From Nematopogon swammerdamellus (taxonomy: Eukaryota > Arthropoda > Insecta > Lepidoptera > Adelidae), in assembly GCA_946902875.1 (NCBI GenBank), contig OX336349.1:20979891-21043890 (forward strand): a DNA stretch of 64,000 nt, given 5' to 3'. The notes under the pieces were generated by a model. The model was not told the DNA's origin, made no database searches, and saw only the letters and a program-made list of their open reading frames with translations. Position 1 is the first letter of the stretch; each line of letters opens with the position of its first letter. Positions 43,430 to 54,318 of the stretch are shown piece after piece. The position numbers were made by a program, and so were the translations under genes.

Positions 43430-43490
43430 AGTTACGGAACCCTCTGTATGTGTGAATAACTTTCGCACTTAACCGGCTTTTTTGAGAACG
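43430..43490 (+). mobile_element. GGTTCCGT-type repeat, right-end fragment
   Basis: TTACGGAACCCTCTGTATGT, TTTCGCACTTAACCGGC then T run. Confidence 0.65.
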
Positions 43491-43679
43491 GCCCGTCGTT
43501 ACGATACACTCGAAAAAAAAATTGTGCCCTAACCAAATCCATTATAATGACACCTCATCAATGCCATATTCTGTGGTGTCATGTCATGTAAATAGGTTTT
43601 AGCGTGGCCGGGTCCTAGTGTAATACGCCAGCTCGGCATCGTCATGTAAAACATTTACACCAAGTATACACAAGTATAG

Positions 43680-43839
43680 ACCGACACACTTTATTAGGCA
43701 CCTGGTTGAAACCGTAACTAAACGCGCCATCTTGAAAATGTCACTTCCTCTCTTAGTTTTTCTTCGGCGAGCGAGCGAGAACGACAACCGCGAACGCGCC
43801 GCCAGCGCCACCGCTGGGTGCCGAGTAAAGTGTGTCGGT
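43680..43839. mobile_element. Inverted-repeat element, 160 bp
   Basis: Arms ACCGACACACTTTATTAGGC and, inverted, ACCGACACACTTTACTCGGC. The GC-rich interior gives a spurious open frame on the minus strand. Confidence 0.7.
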
Positions 43840-44404
43840 TTTTACGTTGTTGTTAGTACGTAAATCGTATGTAATTTTGTGTAACATACCGTCATGTAAA
43901 ATAGTAATTATGTACAATTAATGTAATGTTTTACTGGTATTTACAGTGTTTTTTTTAAACTTCCCCGTTATTCCATAAAAAAATTTAATCGGAACTTTTT
44001 CGAATATTCCTAAATAGATAAAAACGTAGGATTAGAATGGTTCTAAAAATTGTGATCGAAGACATTGAGAATGTGTTTGTAGAGAAAATAATTAATTTTA
44101 CATAAATAAGGTATATTTTAAGAAATTATGAGGTTTGACAAGAGTCACGTGTGCTTGCACTAGTTATTAAAAAACATTAATCAGCGAACGGTAATTATTT
44201 AGGGGTAGGTAGGTAATGGTGCTGCTCTTTCAAACAGCTGACAGTGTTTTTCAAATGTTTTAATTTATCGAACCCCATTTCGTACAAATTTGGTACAATA
44301 CGCGAACTTCATGGCATTAGGCATTCTATTCTAGCTAACCTTTGAGTGTGGGAGAAGTATGTGCAGGTGAACTAGAATATTATATTTTCAGTGAAGAAAT
44401 ATTA
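43840..44404. other. Unassigned interval downstream of PKG
   Basis: Nothing recognised. Confidence 0.35.
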
Positions 44405-45010
44405 TAGGCTACAAGCGATGACCGTGAACTTAGCGAAGCACTCATCGCCAATGAAATTAGGTCGGTAATTTGTTACTAATTAGTTGCTAATTAGTTACCG
44501 CAATTTTGATTTTGTTGCACAATATTTTTTTTTTATTTTTGGTTGCTTCGCCAAGTTCATGCGAAGTTAGCGAAGCACCGTCCTTAAAATTGACTTCAGA
44601 TGAAACGAAACTGGTTCATAATTAGTTGCTAATTAGTTACTGCAATTTTGATTTTGTTGATCTATTATTTGTTTATTTTTTGAGCGCTTCGCTAAGTTCA
44701 TGTGAAGTTAGCGAAGCACCCCCCCTAAAATTTACTTCAGATGAATCGAAACTGATTCATAATTAGTTATTAATTATTTACTGCAATTTTGTGTTGATCT
44801 ATAATTTTTTTGTTTTTTTGTTTTGTTTTAGGGTGCTTCGCTAAGTTCAGGGGACGTTAGCTAAGCACCCTCCTTAAAATTGACTTCAGATGAATCGTTA
44901 CTTAGTTCATCATTAGTTGCTAATGAGTTGCTAATTAGTTGCTAATTAGTTGCTGCAATTTCGATTTTGTTGCTCTATTATTTTTATTTTTTGAGTGCAT
45001 CGCTGAATGA
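44405..45010 (+). repeat. ~140-bp tandem repeat with an internal hairpin, four units
   Basis: Each unit has TGCTTCGCTAAGTTCATG facing GAAGTTAGCGAAGCACC, then AAAATTGACTTCAGATGAA, and TAATTAGTTGCTAATTAG with GCAATTTTGATTTTGTTG. Hairpins near 44550, 44690, 44835 and a decayed one near 44990. Confidence 0.9.
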
Positions 45011-45446
45011 TTCATAAATACATACATATACGCATAAATAAACGTTTGAAAAACACCGAATCAGTAAACGCCACACTGACAGAATCTTTAATATTTTGTA
45101 AATTATTGAATTCTGCACCGGTGTAAATAGAACTAAGCCAATCTCTAGAGTAAGTTTAGTTAAGACCTCGCCCTATATTGTCCTTCCCACGGAAAAGATA
45201 GGTAGAGAGGAGTTACTCTACGCAAACTGGGTACGTCGCCACCAACTGGGAGCATAGGGCGGTGGGCCATGACATTGCATCAGTCGAGTCCACGGAGTGG
45301 TATCATAGGCGCGAACTGCCAAGTCGTGCCTCACGCTACACTGACGACGCATGTTTTAATGTAAATTTGAATTGTGGTCGGTAAAATTTTGCTTCATTAG
45401 AATGACAACTGTATAAGTGCCTCAAGACTAATATTCTCATCTTTAG

Positions 45447-45845
45447 GTCTTTCATTAGTAGGTAATAGAACTTTGCGAATAAAATACTTTGAATACTTGA
45501 ATAAAGAATACTTTGCGAAACGTGGTGGTCGGTGTTGTGCTGTAATTAACCAGAGTTCTTGCAGCACAACACCGATTACTCTGCTTACCCCGATTGTCGG
45601 GATTCAGCGTGTGTGATATGTAATAGAACGCTAAGGGGAGTATGTGTATCAGATACTGATCATGTTCCCTATACCTATTATTTTTTTTCGATATCAAATA
45701 CCTACTCATGCTATGAAATAATTGTTCAATAAACTATTATTTTAGTTGGATGGGTAGGTATTTGATATCCGGAAAAAATATGTATGGGGAACGTGATCAG
45801 TATCTGATACACATACTCTCCTTAGCGTACTATTACCTACTAATA
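45447..45845. mobile_element. AGGTCTTTC-family MITE with a nested insertion
   Basis: Left TTTCATTAGTAGGTAATAG, GCTAAGGGGAGTATGTGTAT; right the inverted copy. The centre has GATATCAAATACCTA facing GTAGGTATTTGATATCC. Left TIR interrupted by a SINE-C fragment (45472-45619). Confidence 0.88.
45472..45619 (+). mobile_element. Truncated SINE-C with 10-bp target duplication
   Basis: GTAATAGAAC occurs at 45462-45471 and again at 45620-45629. Between them: CTTTGCGAAACGTGGTGGTC, the GGTGTTGTGCTG hairpin, CCCCGATTGTCGGGATTCAG and GTGTGTGATAT. A clean retrotransposition into a MITE. Confidence 0.88.
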
Positions 45846-45849
45846 ATTA

Positions 45850-47084
45850 AAGTCTACGTAATATAAAATGTAACGCAAATCCAACGTCTGCCGTCTGTAT
45901 GTACGTTAATAACTCAGGAACTGCTCAACCTATTGACTTACAATTTTCACCTATGTAATACGAAATATCTCCGCAGCGTTATAGGCTAATTCATATGAGC
46001 TGAGCATCGGAGTCTAAAGCGAACATATTAGGAGAAAATTCGATAATATCCGATTGTAATTCAATTTGCTATGAAACCGACTTTAACGCGAAAGGAGCTG
46101 CGTAAATAGGGCAAAGCTGGTAAAAAATAAATTGATATATTGTTTTGTTTAATGTTAGTATCCGGTCCCATTATTACATTACTAGGTAGTGCAAAGCATT
46201 CGGTCAATAAATGTACATAATAATCTATGTATAATCTTTTGTCATTATTATGTTAATGAAAAAATGACCACTAACTATTTGAGACACTTTGACAGGTCCT
46301 GTCATTTTAATCAAACTAAATTTTACTGATTATCGCAACAACTCTCTACATATCCTCTCCGTGGTCCTTCATTTTGCCGAAATTGTTATTTCTGTTGTAA
46401 TCTTATTCTATTATTCCATCGTATTTATTCAATCATCAAGGTAGCTAAATGTAATGTTGTGAGTAACTTCCTGTAACTATAAAGCTTGTTGACGAAATCT
46501 TAACATAATGTGTAAGTCTTCCATTTTGTGTAAATATTTAAGTAAGGCCTAAAAAAGTTAATGCACACAATGTGTTTCTAATTCAATGAATTTGTGACGC
46601 ATGTTTTTTTTCCGAGTGAAAATGTTTAAAGATATATTTTTTTGTAATTACAACTTATGTTGTACGTCAAATGTTATGATGATATATGAAAAAGAAACCT
46701 ATTTTAATATTTGTGAAATTTTGTATAGAAATACATTATTTCGATATTTAAACATTTGTTTTATTTCTTTCTCTATGTCAATAGTTCCGCGTTGAAAATA
46801 CCAGGAAGTAGCCAAGTTTCCGTTAAACATATCACATCGATCAGAATTTAAAACAGCCCTAAGAATCATATGTGTCTTCGTTCGAGGACCCCTCACATTT
46901 TGGTAATAAACCGTTAATAAACATAATAATTATTTTAGCTGGAGAATAAGATTCAAGTGAGCCATTCCTATCTACAGTACATTACATACCTACTTACCCA
47001 GCAGGATACAATGTTGTGTATGCGATCGGAAACAATAAGGTGTTCTCCGTTGATCCGTAGTTTTGAAATAAAAAAATAAAAACC
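45850..47084. other. Unassigned AT-rich interval
   Basis: No gene or clear repeat. AATAAA motifs are common by composition. It could include distal PKG 3' UTR. Confidence 0.35.
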
Positions 47085-47510
47085 TAATTTTTGATTGTGT
47101 TGCATCAAACTCCAACCAGCGAAAGCGGCGCCTTGAAAGAGGAGTACGGGTGAATACGGGTTGAAAGGGCCTTAAGACCCAAAAAAGGTGCAGCTGATCT
47201 TAGAGAGGATGCTCTCACGCCTTCTAAAACATGACAGCCTTCGTGCGCACGGAGCGGAGGTTGTAGGGACGAAGGCTCCCGGGGGAGTGGCTCGCACGTG
47301 TTTGCCCCCGCCCGGTGCGACACCCCTATCGAATTGTCTAAACTTGTTAGTTCAGCAGATCTGTGGAGGATGTCTACAGTCAAATTTTCAGTCCGGCTCA
47401 GTGTAGCCGACAGTACCACAACGGGAACACTGGCATGGCACCTAGGTCCAACAGGACAGTCCGACTGGCTGAATCATGTGAAGTTACATAAAAGCACACT
47501 CATTTTGGCA
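47085..47510 (+). repeat. Compound repeat, partners at 10010 and 49090
   Basis: Left block (CCAGCGAAAGCGGCGCCTTG) equals 10075-10140. Right block (CCTATCGAATTGTCTAAACT, TGTTAGTTCAGCAGATC) equals 49192-49240. Then a LINE-tail-like TCAGTGTAGCCGACAG and TGGCATGGCACCTAGG. Confidence 0.65.
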
Positions 47511-47539
47511 TCGCGGTAGTAGATACGCTTAGATAGATA

Positions 47540-47665
47540 TATAGAAATACTTTATTGATAAAAAGACAAAAATTACAGAAACAAGCTCGATATATAATTT
47601 ACATGAGGGGCAGGGGCGGACTTATCCCTCACAAAGATTTCTTCCAGTCAACCTTAGGATGTTTG
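47540..47665 (-). mobile_element. LINE 3' end with (TCTA)n tail
   Basis: AGATAGATATATAGAAATAC at the left (tail, minus strand), GGGGCGGACTTATCCCTC and TTTCTTCCAGTCAACCTTAG: reverse complement of the 18690-18795 tail. Confidence 0.7.
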
Positions 47666-47854
47666 AGATGTTTATGTTGTAAAGAGTTGATAAGTTGTGA
47701 GTGGTACTGGGAATGTAAAATATGATAAATATAAAAAAATATGATGAATATAAATATATTAGATATAATTATCTACTTACTAGTTAAATATAAATTATAC
47801 ATGAATACGAACTACAGTTTATATAAGATATAGTACCTTAACATATACACGGTG

Positions 47855-48090
47855 TTGCAATTGCCCCCGTAATATTTTTAACTGAAATCAGGGGGTGGTT
47901 CTATGTGTGAAACTAAATAACTTATGCAGCGAAAACAAAAATTCTTTTTTCCATACCAAATTTTAATACCTATTCTCAAAATTTATATGGAAAAATTTTT
48001 TTTTCTTCAAATTAAAAAGTCGTAGAACAAAAGTTGTTCGGTTTCATGTACAGAATAACCCCCATACATACCTAGGCCATTTGGGCTTAA
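47855..48090. mobile_element. Inverted-repeat element, relative of 16460
   Basis: GGTGTTGCAATTGCCCCCGT, AGGGGGTGGTTCTATGTGTG, and inverted GGGGGTTATTCTGTACATGA, with T/A runs between. Confidence 0.65.
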
Positions 48091-48334
48091 ATTTTTTTTT
48101 AAACTATTGACTTCACACTAACGGGCAAATGCGGGTACAGATATATACTCTGCAACCTTTTAAACCTACAACCACGGAGGTAATAAGTAGAGAAGGGTGG
48201 TTGCTAGCTCTTGGCCTATTTTTGCTTGGATAGAAATAAAATAACAATATTTTTTGTGCAATACATATTTCACTTGTCTTAAGTATATAAAATGTACCAA
48301 TGAGACTAATAAAAGGACTGAATTAAATTTGTAC

Positions 48335-48665
48335 TGTGTGGGGCCGGTACTTAATAAGAATAGCCCCACTGCATCTCTCCCCGTGCATGCCGTAAAAGGC
48401 GACTAAGAGATAAGGACAAGATCCCGCCGTGCAGAAGGGCTACAGGTTAGCCACCTCTCACCTTGGCACGGTGTTTCCACCGAGTCATGCAGCAGGTGGG
48501 CCTTCGTGCCTTACTTGTTGCCTGATCTGAGTTATCTTGTCGGAATACTTTGCTAAGCGTTGTGTTCGGTGTTGTGCTGTAATTTATCAGAATGCTTGCA
48601 GCACAACACCGATTAATCTGGTGACCCCGATTGTCGCGATCCGGCGTGTGGTGTGTATATTCTTT
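48335..48665 (+). mobile_element. SINE-C, full length
   Basis: TGTGTGGGGCCGGTACTTAA, GAATAGCCCCACTGCATCTC, AAAAGGCGACTAAGAGATAA, ACCTCTCACCTTGGCACGG, TGCAGCAGGTGGGCC, hairpin GGTGTTGTGCTG to CAGCACAACACC, end GATCCGGCGTGTGG. No tRNA-like boxes were seen, so the head is of unknown origin. Confidence 0.85.
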
Positions 48666-48899
48666 ATTCGTCCATCATCCATAGACAGTACACTGCGCTC
48701 GGATTCGTAATATTTTAACATTTAACATTTAGCATTTTGCCAGTTCGATTATCACAGCGAAGAAGAACTGGCGAGAAACTTCCCTGGATACTTAATTTTT
48801 TACGTCCACTTAGTCTACATTTACAAAAGTGTTTGCCACTGCCTATATAGTACGAGTCATCAATATTTTGAAAAATTAAAATTTGTCACAAATAAATGT

Positions 48900-49018
48900 A
48901 TGTATGAAATTTATGAATGGATGAGAAGAGCGGAAGACCGCGTGCGGTGGCGTGCCTTGGGAGAGGCCTATGTCCAGCAGTGGACCGATACAGGCCGATG
49001 ATGATGATGATGATGATG
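48900..49018 (+). mobile_element. LINE 3' end with (GAT)n tail
   Basis: Reads RRAEDRVRWRALGEAYVQQW then TDTGR and a (GAT)n run. Typical end of RTE-like LINE proteins; the same end on the minus strand at 55165-55440. Confidence 0.8.
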
Positions 49019-49029
49019 TATGAATTTAT

Positions 49030-49250
49030 ATGCGCCCAGTTGGTGAGCACGTACCCAGTTTGCAAAAGACCTCCTCTCTACTTATAGTAAATAGGCGTGA
49101 CTACATCCGTGCCCGCCCCCCCCCCCCCCTCTTCCCCCCGCCCCGAGGGAGCGGCCCGCTCATCTCGTATGCCCCCCAGGGCGGCCGCCCCCCTATCGAA
49201 TTGTCTAAACTTGTTACTTCAGCGGATCGGAGGTAACGTCTACAATCAAA
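49030..49250 (+). repeat. Compound repeat, partner at 47285 and 464
   Basis: GCGCCCAGTTGGTGAGCACG, a GC-rich C-run block, then CCTATCGAATTGTCTAAACT. Confidence 0.6.
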
Positions 49251-49374
49251 CGTGGCAATAGTCTGTGCTGGCGTGTGCTTAACTTACAAAATAGGCTTTC
49301 CTTTTCAACGCATCCTCTTGCTGTAAGTTTCTGAGGAGGAACATTTGCGAATTGTTTTTTTTTTTCAATTCGCA

Positions 49375-49612
49375 AGCTTTTCTTACATTACTAGGTGGTA
49401 GGGTTTATCCCGACCGGGTTGGTACCACCGCACTGAGCGAAACGTCGTTCGAAACGGCTATATAAATAGTTCGTGTTTTCCGTCCAGTTCAGTGTAGCCG
49501 ACATGAAAATATGAAGGGAAGCACTGACATGGCACCTAGTTCACCCGGTGTTATGGGCTGACATCACGGTAGGTGATGTAGCCAACCATGTCAGTTTCCA
49601 TGAAAATAAAAT
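49375..49612 (+). mobile_element. SINE-A body and tail, 5'-truncated
   Basis: TTACTAGGTGGTAGGGTTTA, GGTTGGTACCACCGCACTGA, GAAACGGCTATATAAATAG, TTCCGTCCAGTTCAGTGTAG, CATGGCACCTAGTTCACCC, end GTCAGTTTCCATGAAAATAA. Confidence 0.85.
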
Positions 49613-49679
49613 TATTATTATTACCATAGACAGCCATGCCATAGAGTTATAATATAATTAGTAAGGACGCATAAAAAAA

Positions 49680-49890
49680 AATCTGTTAAGTGCGAGTTTT
49701 ACTCGCGCACGGAGGTTTCCGTTTCCGTATCTATCCGCTATTATCCGCCTATTATTTGTCTTTCAGAAACGCAATGTATAAAAGCCTGTGGCGCCATCTA
49801 TTATTCAATAGTGTGACTAATCGATTTTTCGGACGTTTGTTGTATGGAAGCCCCCCTTAATTTTTAACTTTTTCTTATTTTTATTATTTT
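49680..49890 (-). mobile_element. GGTTCCGT-type repeat, half copy
   Basis: CTGTTAAGTGCGAGTTTTAC, GCACGGAGGTTTCCG, then AGTGTGACTAATCGATTTTT and CCCCCCTTAATTTTTAAC; matches the right half of 37670-38195 inverted. Confidence 0.75.
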
Positions 49891-52335
49891 TAGGGTTCCG
49901 TAACTCAAAAGAGGAAAAAGAGGAACCCTTATAGGATCACTTCGTTGTCCGTCTGTCTGTCTGTCAAGACCCTTTTTCTCAGAAACGCGAAGAGGTATGA
50001 AGTTGAAATTAATACCAAGTATTAAGGTCTCCGTTCCCCTGGAGTTGTAAAACATTCAAACTTCTAAGTCAACGCAATCACAAGATACGGCTATTTATGT
50101 CACATATTTTGCTACTGGGAAATGAAATCAAAACCTATATGGTACTTCCCTTGACCTAGAATGATAAAATTTGGTAAGAAGCAAGTTTTCACAGCACACT
50201 TAGAGGGGAAAATGCGAAAATTGTTAATATGTAATTATATCACATAAAAAAAATTTTACTTGTTTTGTATGTCAAGACCCTTTTTCTCAGGACCGGGTCA
50301 AGGTATCAAGTTCAAATTAATACAAAATACCTACGTCTACGATTGCTAAGAGGTGTAGGAAATTCAAGCTTCTAAATTAACACAATCAAAAGATACGGGT
50401 ATTTATGTTATATTTTGATCTCGCAAACTCACTCAAAACAAATCAAAACCTATAGGGTACTTTCCGTTAACCTAGAATCATAAAATTTGGTAAGAAGCAA
50501 GGTGTTACAGTACAAGTAAAGGAAAAAATCCGAAAATAGTAAATTTGTATTTATTTGACATAAAAAAAAATTTGTTTGTTTTGTATGTCAAGACCCTTTT
50601 TCTCAGGACCGGGTCAAGGTATCAAGTTCAAATTAATACAAAATACTTAGGTCTACCATTGCTTAGAGGTGTAGGAAATTCAAGCTTCTAAATTAACACA
50701 ATCAAAAGATACGGGCATTTATGTTATATTTTGATCTCGCAAACTCACTCAAAACAGATCAAAACCTATAGGGTACTTTCCGTTAACCTAGAATCATAAA
50801 ATTTGGTAAGAAGCAAGGTGTTACAGTACAAGTAAAGGAAAAAATCCGAAAATAGTAAATTTGTATTTATTTGACATAAAAAAAAATTTGTTTGTTTTGT
50901 ATGTCAAGACCCTTTTTCTCAGGACCGGGTCAAGGTATCAAGTTCAAATTAATACAAAATACTTAGGTCTACCATTGCTTAGAGGTGTAGGAAATTCAAG
51001 CTTCTAAATTAACACAATCAAAAGATACGGGCATTTATGTTATATTTTGATCTCGCAAACTCACTCAAAACAGATCAAAACCTATAGGGTACTTTCCGTT
51101 AACCTAGAATCATAAAATTTGGTAAGAAGCAAGGTGTTACAGTACAAGTAAAGGAAAAAAATCCGAAAATAGTAAATTTGTATTTATTTGACATAAAAAA
51201 AATTGTTTGTTTTGTATGTCAAGACCCTTTTTCTCAGGACCGGGTCAAGGTATCAAGTTCAAATTAATACAAAATACTTAGGTCTACCATTGCTTAGAGG
51301 TGTAGGAAATTCAAGCTTCTAAATTAACACAATCAAAAGATACGGGTATTTATGTAATATTTTGATCTCGCAAACTCACTCAAAACAAATCAAAACCTAT
51401 AGGGTACTTTCCGTTAACCTAGAATCATAAAATTAAGTAAGAAGCAAGGTTTCATAACACAAATAAAGGAAAAAATCCGAAAAATCTAAATTCACAGTTA
51501 TATCACATAAAAAAAAAGTTTACATGTTTTGTATGTCAGGACCATTTTTCTCAGGAACGGGTCAAGGTATTAAGTTCAAATTAATACAAAATACTAACGT
51601 CTATGATTTCTTAGAGATGTAGAAAATATAAGCTTCTAAATTAACGCAATCAAAAGATACGGCCATTAATGTCAGATTTGCTACTCGCAAACTCACTCAA
51701 ATAAAATCCAAACCTATAGGGTATTTCCCGTTAACCTAGAATCATAAAATTTGGTAAGAAGCAAGGTCTTACAGTACGAGTAAAGGAAAAAATCCGAAAA
51801 TAGTAAATTTGTATTTATTTGACATACAATTTTTTTTTTGTTTTGTATGTCAAGACCCTTTTTCTCAGAATTGGATCAAGATATCAAATTGAAATTAATA
51901 CGATATACTAAAGTCTGCAATATCTTCGAGGTGTAGAAAATAAAAGCTTCTAAATTAACGCAATCAAAAAATACGGCTATTATAATCCCAGATTTTATAT
52001 TCGCAAACTCACTCAAATCACATCAAAACCTCTAGGGTTCTTCCCGTTGACCTAGCTAGAGCAAAGAAATTTGGCAAGAAGCAAGGTCTCACAGCACAAG
52101 TAAAGGAAAAATCAGAAAACTGTTTTGTAGTTATGTCATATAATAAATATATTTTTGTATAATTAAACTGCACGAATGTCTGACAGTCAAACCACTGGTG
52201 TAGTTTTTATTTAGGCGTTTCGTGATTTTCCAAAACACAATTATTTTTGTACATATATAATACAAATAAATATTGTGTGATGGTACGGAACCCTCGGTGC
52301 GCGAGTTCAACTCGCACTTGGCGGCTTTTTTTGTT
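49891..52335 (+). mobile_element. GGTTCCGT-type element expanded by seven ~315-bp tandem units
   Basis: Left end TTAGGGTTCCGTAACTCAAA with GGAACCCTTATAGGATCAC. Right end GGTACGGAACCCTCGGTGCG with CAACTCGCACTTGGCGG. The interior is a tandem array starting at 49963, 50271, 50587, 50903, 51218, 51535 and 51849. Confidence 0.85.
49963..52140 (+). repeat. Tandem array, 7 x ~315 bp
   Basis: Unit landmarks: GTCAAGACCCTTTTTCTCAG, GGGTCAAGGTATCAAGTTC, TTAACACAATCAAAAGATAC, AACCTATAGGGTACTTTCCG, AATTTGGTAAGAAGCAAGGT. Units 3 and 4 are almost identical; the outer units are more diverged. Confidence 0.97.
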
Positions 52336-52391
52336 ATATCCGCCAAAGTAACACATATTCTGTGAAAATTTCAACGGGCTACCTATTAAGG

Positions 52392-52393
<2 letters not shown>

Positions 52394-52422
<29 letters not shown>

Positions 52423-54000
52423 CATCCACAGGTAGTTAACCTACGCTTGGACATGTCGAAAATTCCGCCAGTTCTAAATTCAATGCGAAGAAGAACTGAC
52501 AAACAAACTTCGCAAGTCACAATGTTTTGTTAGTACCTTAAAAGTATTATATTATAGTAACTTACAAATAATTAACCCATACCACAGAATAGAAAAGAAT
52601 TAATATTTACAGCATAACCATGAATACTGAAGAATCTGACCACACTGCCTATTTAAATTACCTATATCTTGTGTTTAGTGCCATCGTCAATTTTGATATT
52701 TCATATTATGTATATCAAGTCAAATAAAACAATTAGTTTACGTTTATTACAAAGAATGTATCGAATTGTCAAAATTTGTTAGTGGGAAAAATAGTAGTCA
52801 GAATCTTAGATAAAATTACGGTCAGTTAATGCATCCTTAATACTGTAATAACTCTTTTCAATTAACATTATTTTAATCCGTCGTTTAAAATTATTGTCAT
52901 CTAATTGTTTTATGTTAGGAGACAGTTTATTATAAAATCTAACACTATTACAAATAAAGCTTTTTGTAGTTTTAGCTAATCTATGTCTTATTAGTTGTAC
53001 ATTATTCTTACCCCGTGTGTCATAGTTATGATTGTCGGAATTGAGAGAGGAATCATGAATGTATTTTCTGGCATAGCATATGTTCTGGTAAACATATGCA
53101 CTTGGTAAAGTCATGATTCCTATCTCTCCGAACGCTGTCCTACAAGTATCTCTAGTTTTCATATTTAGGATGTACCTCAAGGCCCTCTTCTGTAATAAAA
53201 ATATTCTATTTGAGTCTGCTGCATTTCCCCAAAACATTAGGCCATATGACATGATGCTCTCAAAATAAGCATGATAAACCGTTTTTGCAGCATGGGTCCC
53301 GCCTAGCTCTTTAATTTTTTTGATAGCATAACATGCGGAACTCAGCTTACCAGCTAAAGAGTTTATGTGGGCTTTCCAAGTAAAACTTTTATCAAATATT
53401 ACCCCAAGAAAAGTTAGTTCATTAGCAAGGTTTAATGACAAGTTATCTGCAGTTTTTAATATGCTGTCATTGTTATTACGTCTATGAGTCCCAAGAGCAA
53501 AGTGCATAATATTAGTTTTGTTGACATTTAGCAATATGTAGATTCTTAGAGATTCTAGTACAGTTAAAAAGGATTCTCTCAGTTTACTTATATCATTGTT
53601 TTTCAGTACAACTGAGATATCATCTGCAAACATTACCATCTCTATATCGTCTGTTATACAGCTCGAGATGTCGTTAACATATATTAGAAACAATAATGGT
53701 CCCAGGATAGAACCCTGCGGCACACCCATTGTGATTGATTCTACATTCGATTTTAAGCCATTGACGTCACATATTTGAGCTCTATTTTCTAAATATGATT
53801 GAAATATACGCAATTCATTGTCTCTTATGCCATAATGTTCCAGCTTCATTAATAATATTTCATGATTTACACAGTCAAAGGCTTTGGATAGGTCACAAAA
53901 AATGCCATAAGTATGCTGAGAGTTGTCTAGAGAGTTAATATTGATTTTACCATAGAAGCTATAGCATCACCCGTTGAGAGTCCTTTCCGAAATCCAAATC
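52394..54000 (-). mobile_element. 5'-truncated LINE with reverse-transcriptase ORF, ~30-bp poly(A)
   Basis: Minus strand: RT region starting FGFRKGLSTGDAIASMVKS, tail of about 30 T on the + strand at 52393-52422. It splits a GGTTCCGT-type repeat: left flank CAACGGGCTACCTATTAAGG, right flank AAGAGAGATACAGCCCTCGG, continuous in intact copies such as 17690 or 57590. Confidence 0.9.
52806..53985 (-). pseudogene. LINE reverse transcriptase (C-terminal half)
   Basis: A 347-codon open frame (52806-53849), extended upstream to about 53985 with one frameshift near 53935. Upstream: YGIFCDLSKAFDCVNHEILL, the RT block with the first catalytic Asp. Inside: MGVPQGSILGPLLFLIYVND and VMFADDISVVL with the catalytic FADD box; later NELTFLGVIFDKSFTWKAHI, AYFESIMSYGLMFWGNAADS, and a C-terminal tail with NYDTRGKNNVQLIRHRLAKT. 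The order fits CR1/Jockey-type LINE polymerases, which copy RNA by target-primed reverse transcription in the nucleus. The endonuclease and RT start are missing, so it cannot be autonomous. The last 143 residues are identical in the copy at 61284-61715. Confidence 0.92.
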
Positions 54001-54085
54001 AAGAGAGATACAGCCCTCGGACAGACGGACGGAAGGCGGAGGCCTAGTAATAGGCTTCCGTACGGGATACGGAAACCTAAAAAGA
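54001..54085 (-). mobile_element. Right part of the GGTTCCGT repeat split by the LINE
   Basis: AGATACAGCCCTCGGACAGA to CGTACGGGATACGGAAACCT continues the repeat whose other part is 52270-52393. Confidence 0.85.
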
Positions 54086-54171
54086 GGTCCAGCGAGTACA
54101 ACACGTGTAGAGAGGGTTCCGTAACATTCCGTTTTTCGTGAGAACTTTAGGATTTTCGTTTAGGATTTTCC

Positions 54172-54318
54172 TGTAAACTATAAGAGAGGCCCGATATTCC
54201 CTGGAGACAATCCGGTTGTAGAGCGTCGTTCCTGTCGCACAGAGAAGATGCGAGTTCGTGCGAAAGGGACGGAGCACTACAACCGGATTGTCTCTTTCTA
54301 AAGCTCGATACGCATTAT
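54172..54318. mobile_element. Inverted-repeat element around AGACAATCCGGTTGTAG
   Basis: AGACAATCCGGTTGTAGAGC and CCTGTCGCAC face inverted AGACAATCCGGTTGTAGTGC and CCTTTCGCAC. Half copy at 32120. Confidence 0.8.

Noticed and set aside
43599..43811. 70-codon minus-strand frame starting MALAARSRLSFSLARRR
   Set aside because: Lies within the 43680-43839 inverted-repeat element and shows no domain.
47188..47519. Overlapping frames in 47.1-47.5 kb as a gene
   Set aside because: The DNA is a mosaic of repeats also found at 10010 and 49090; the frames are not shared between copies.
49963..52140. CRISPR-type or centromeric satellite array
   Set aside because: Units are contiguous with no spacers, only seven copies, and lie inside the ends of a known repeat type.
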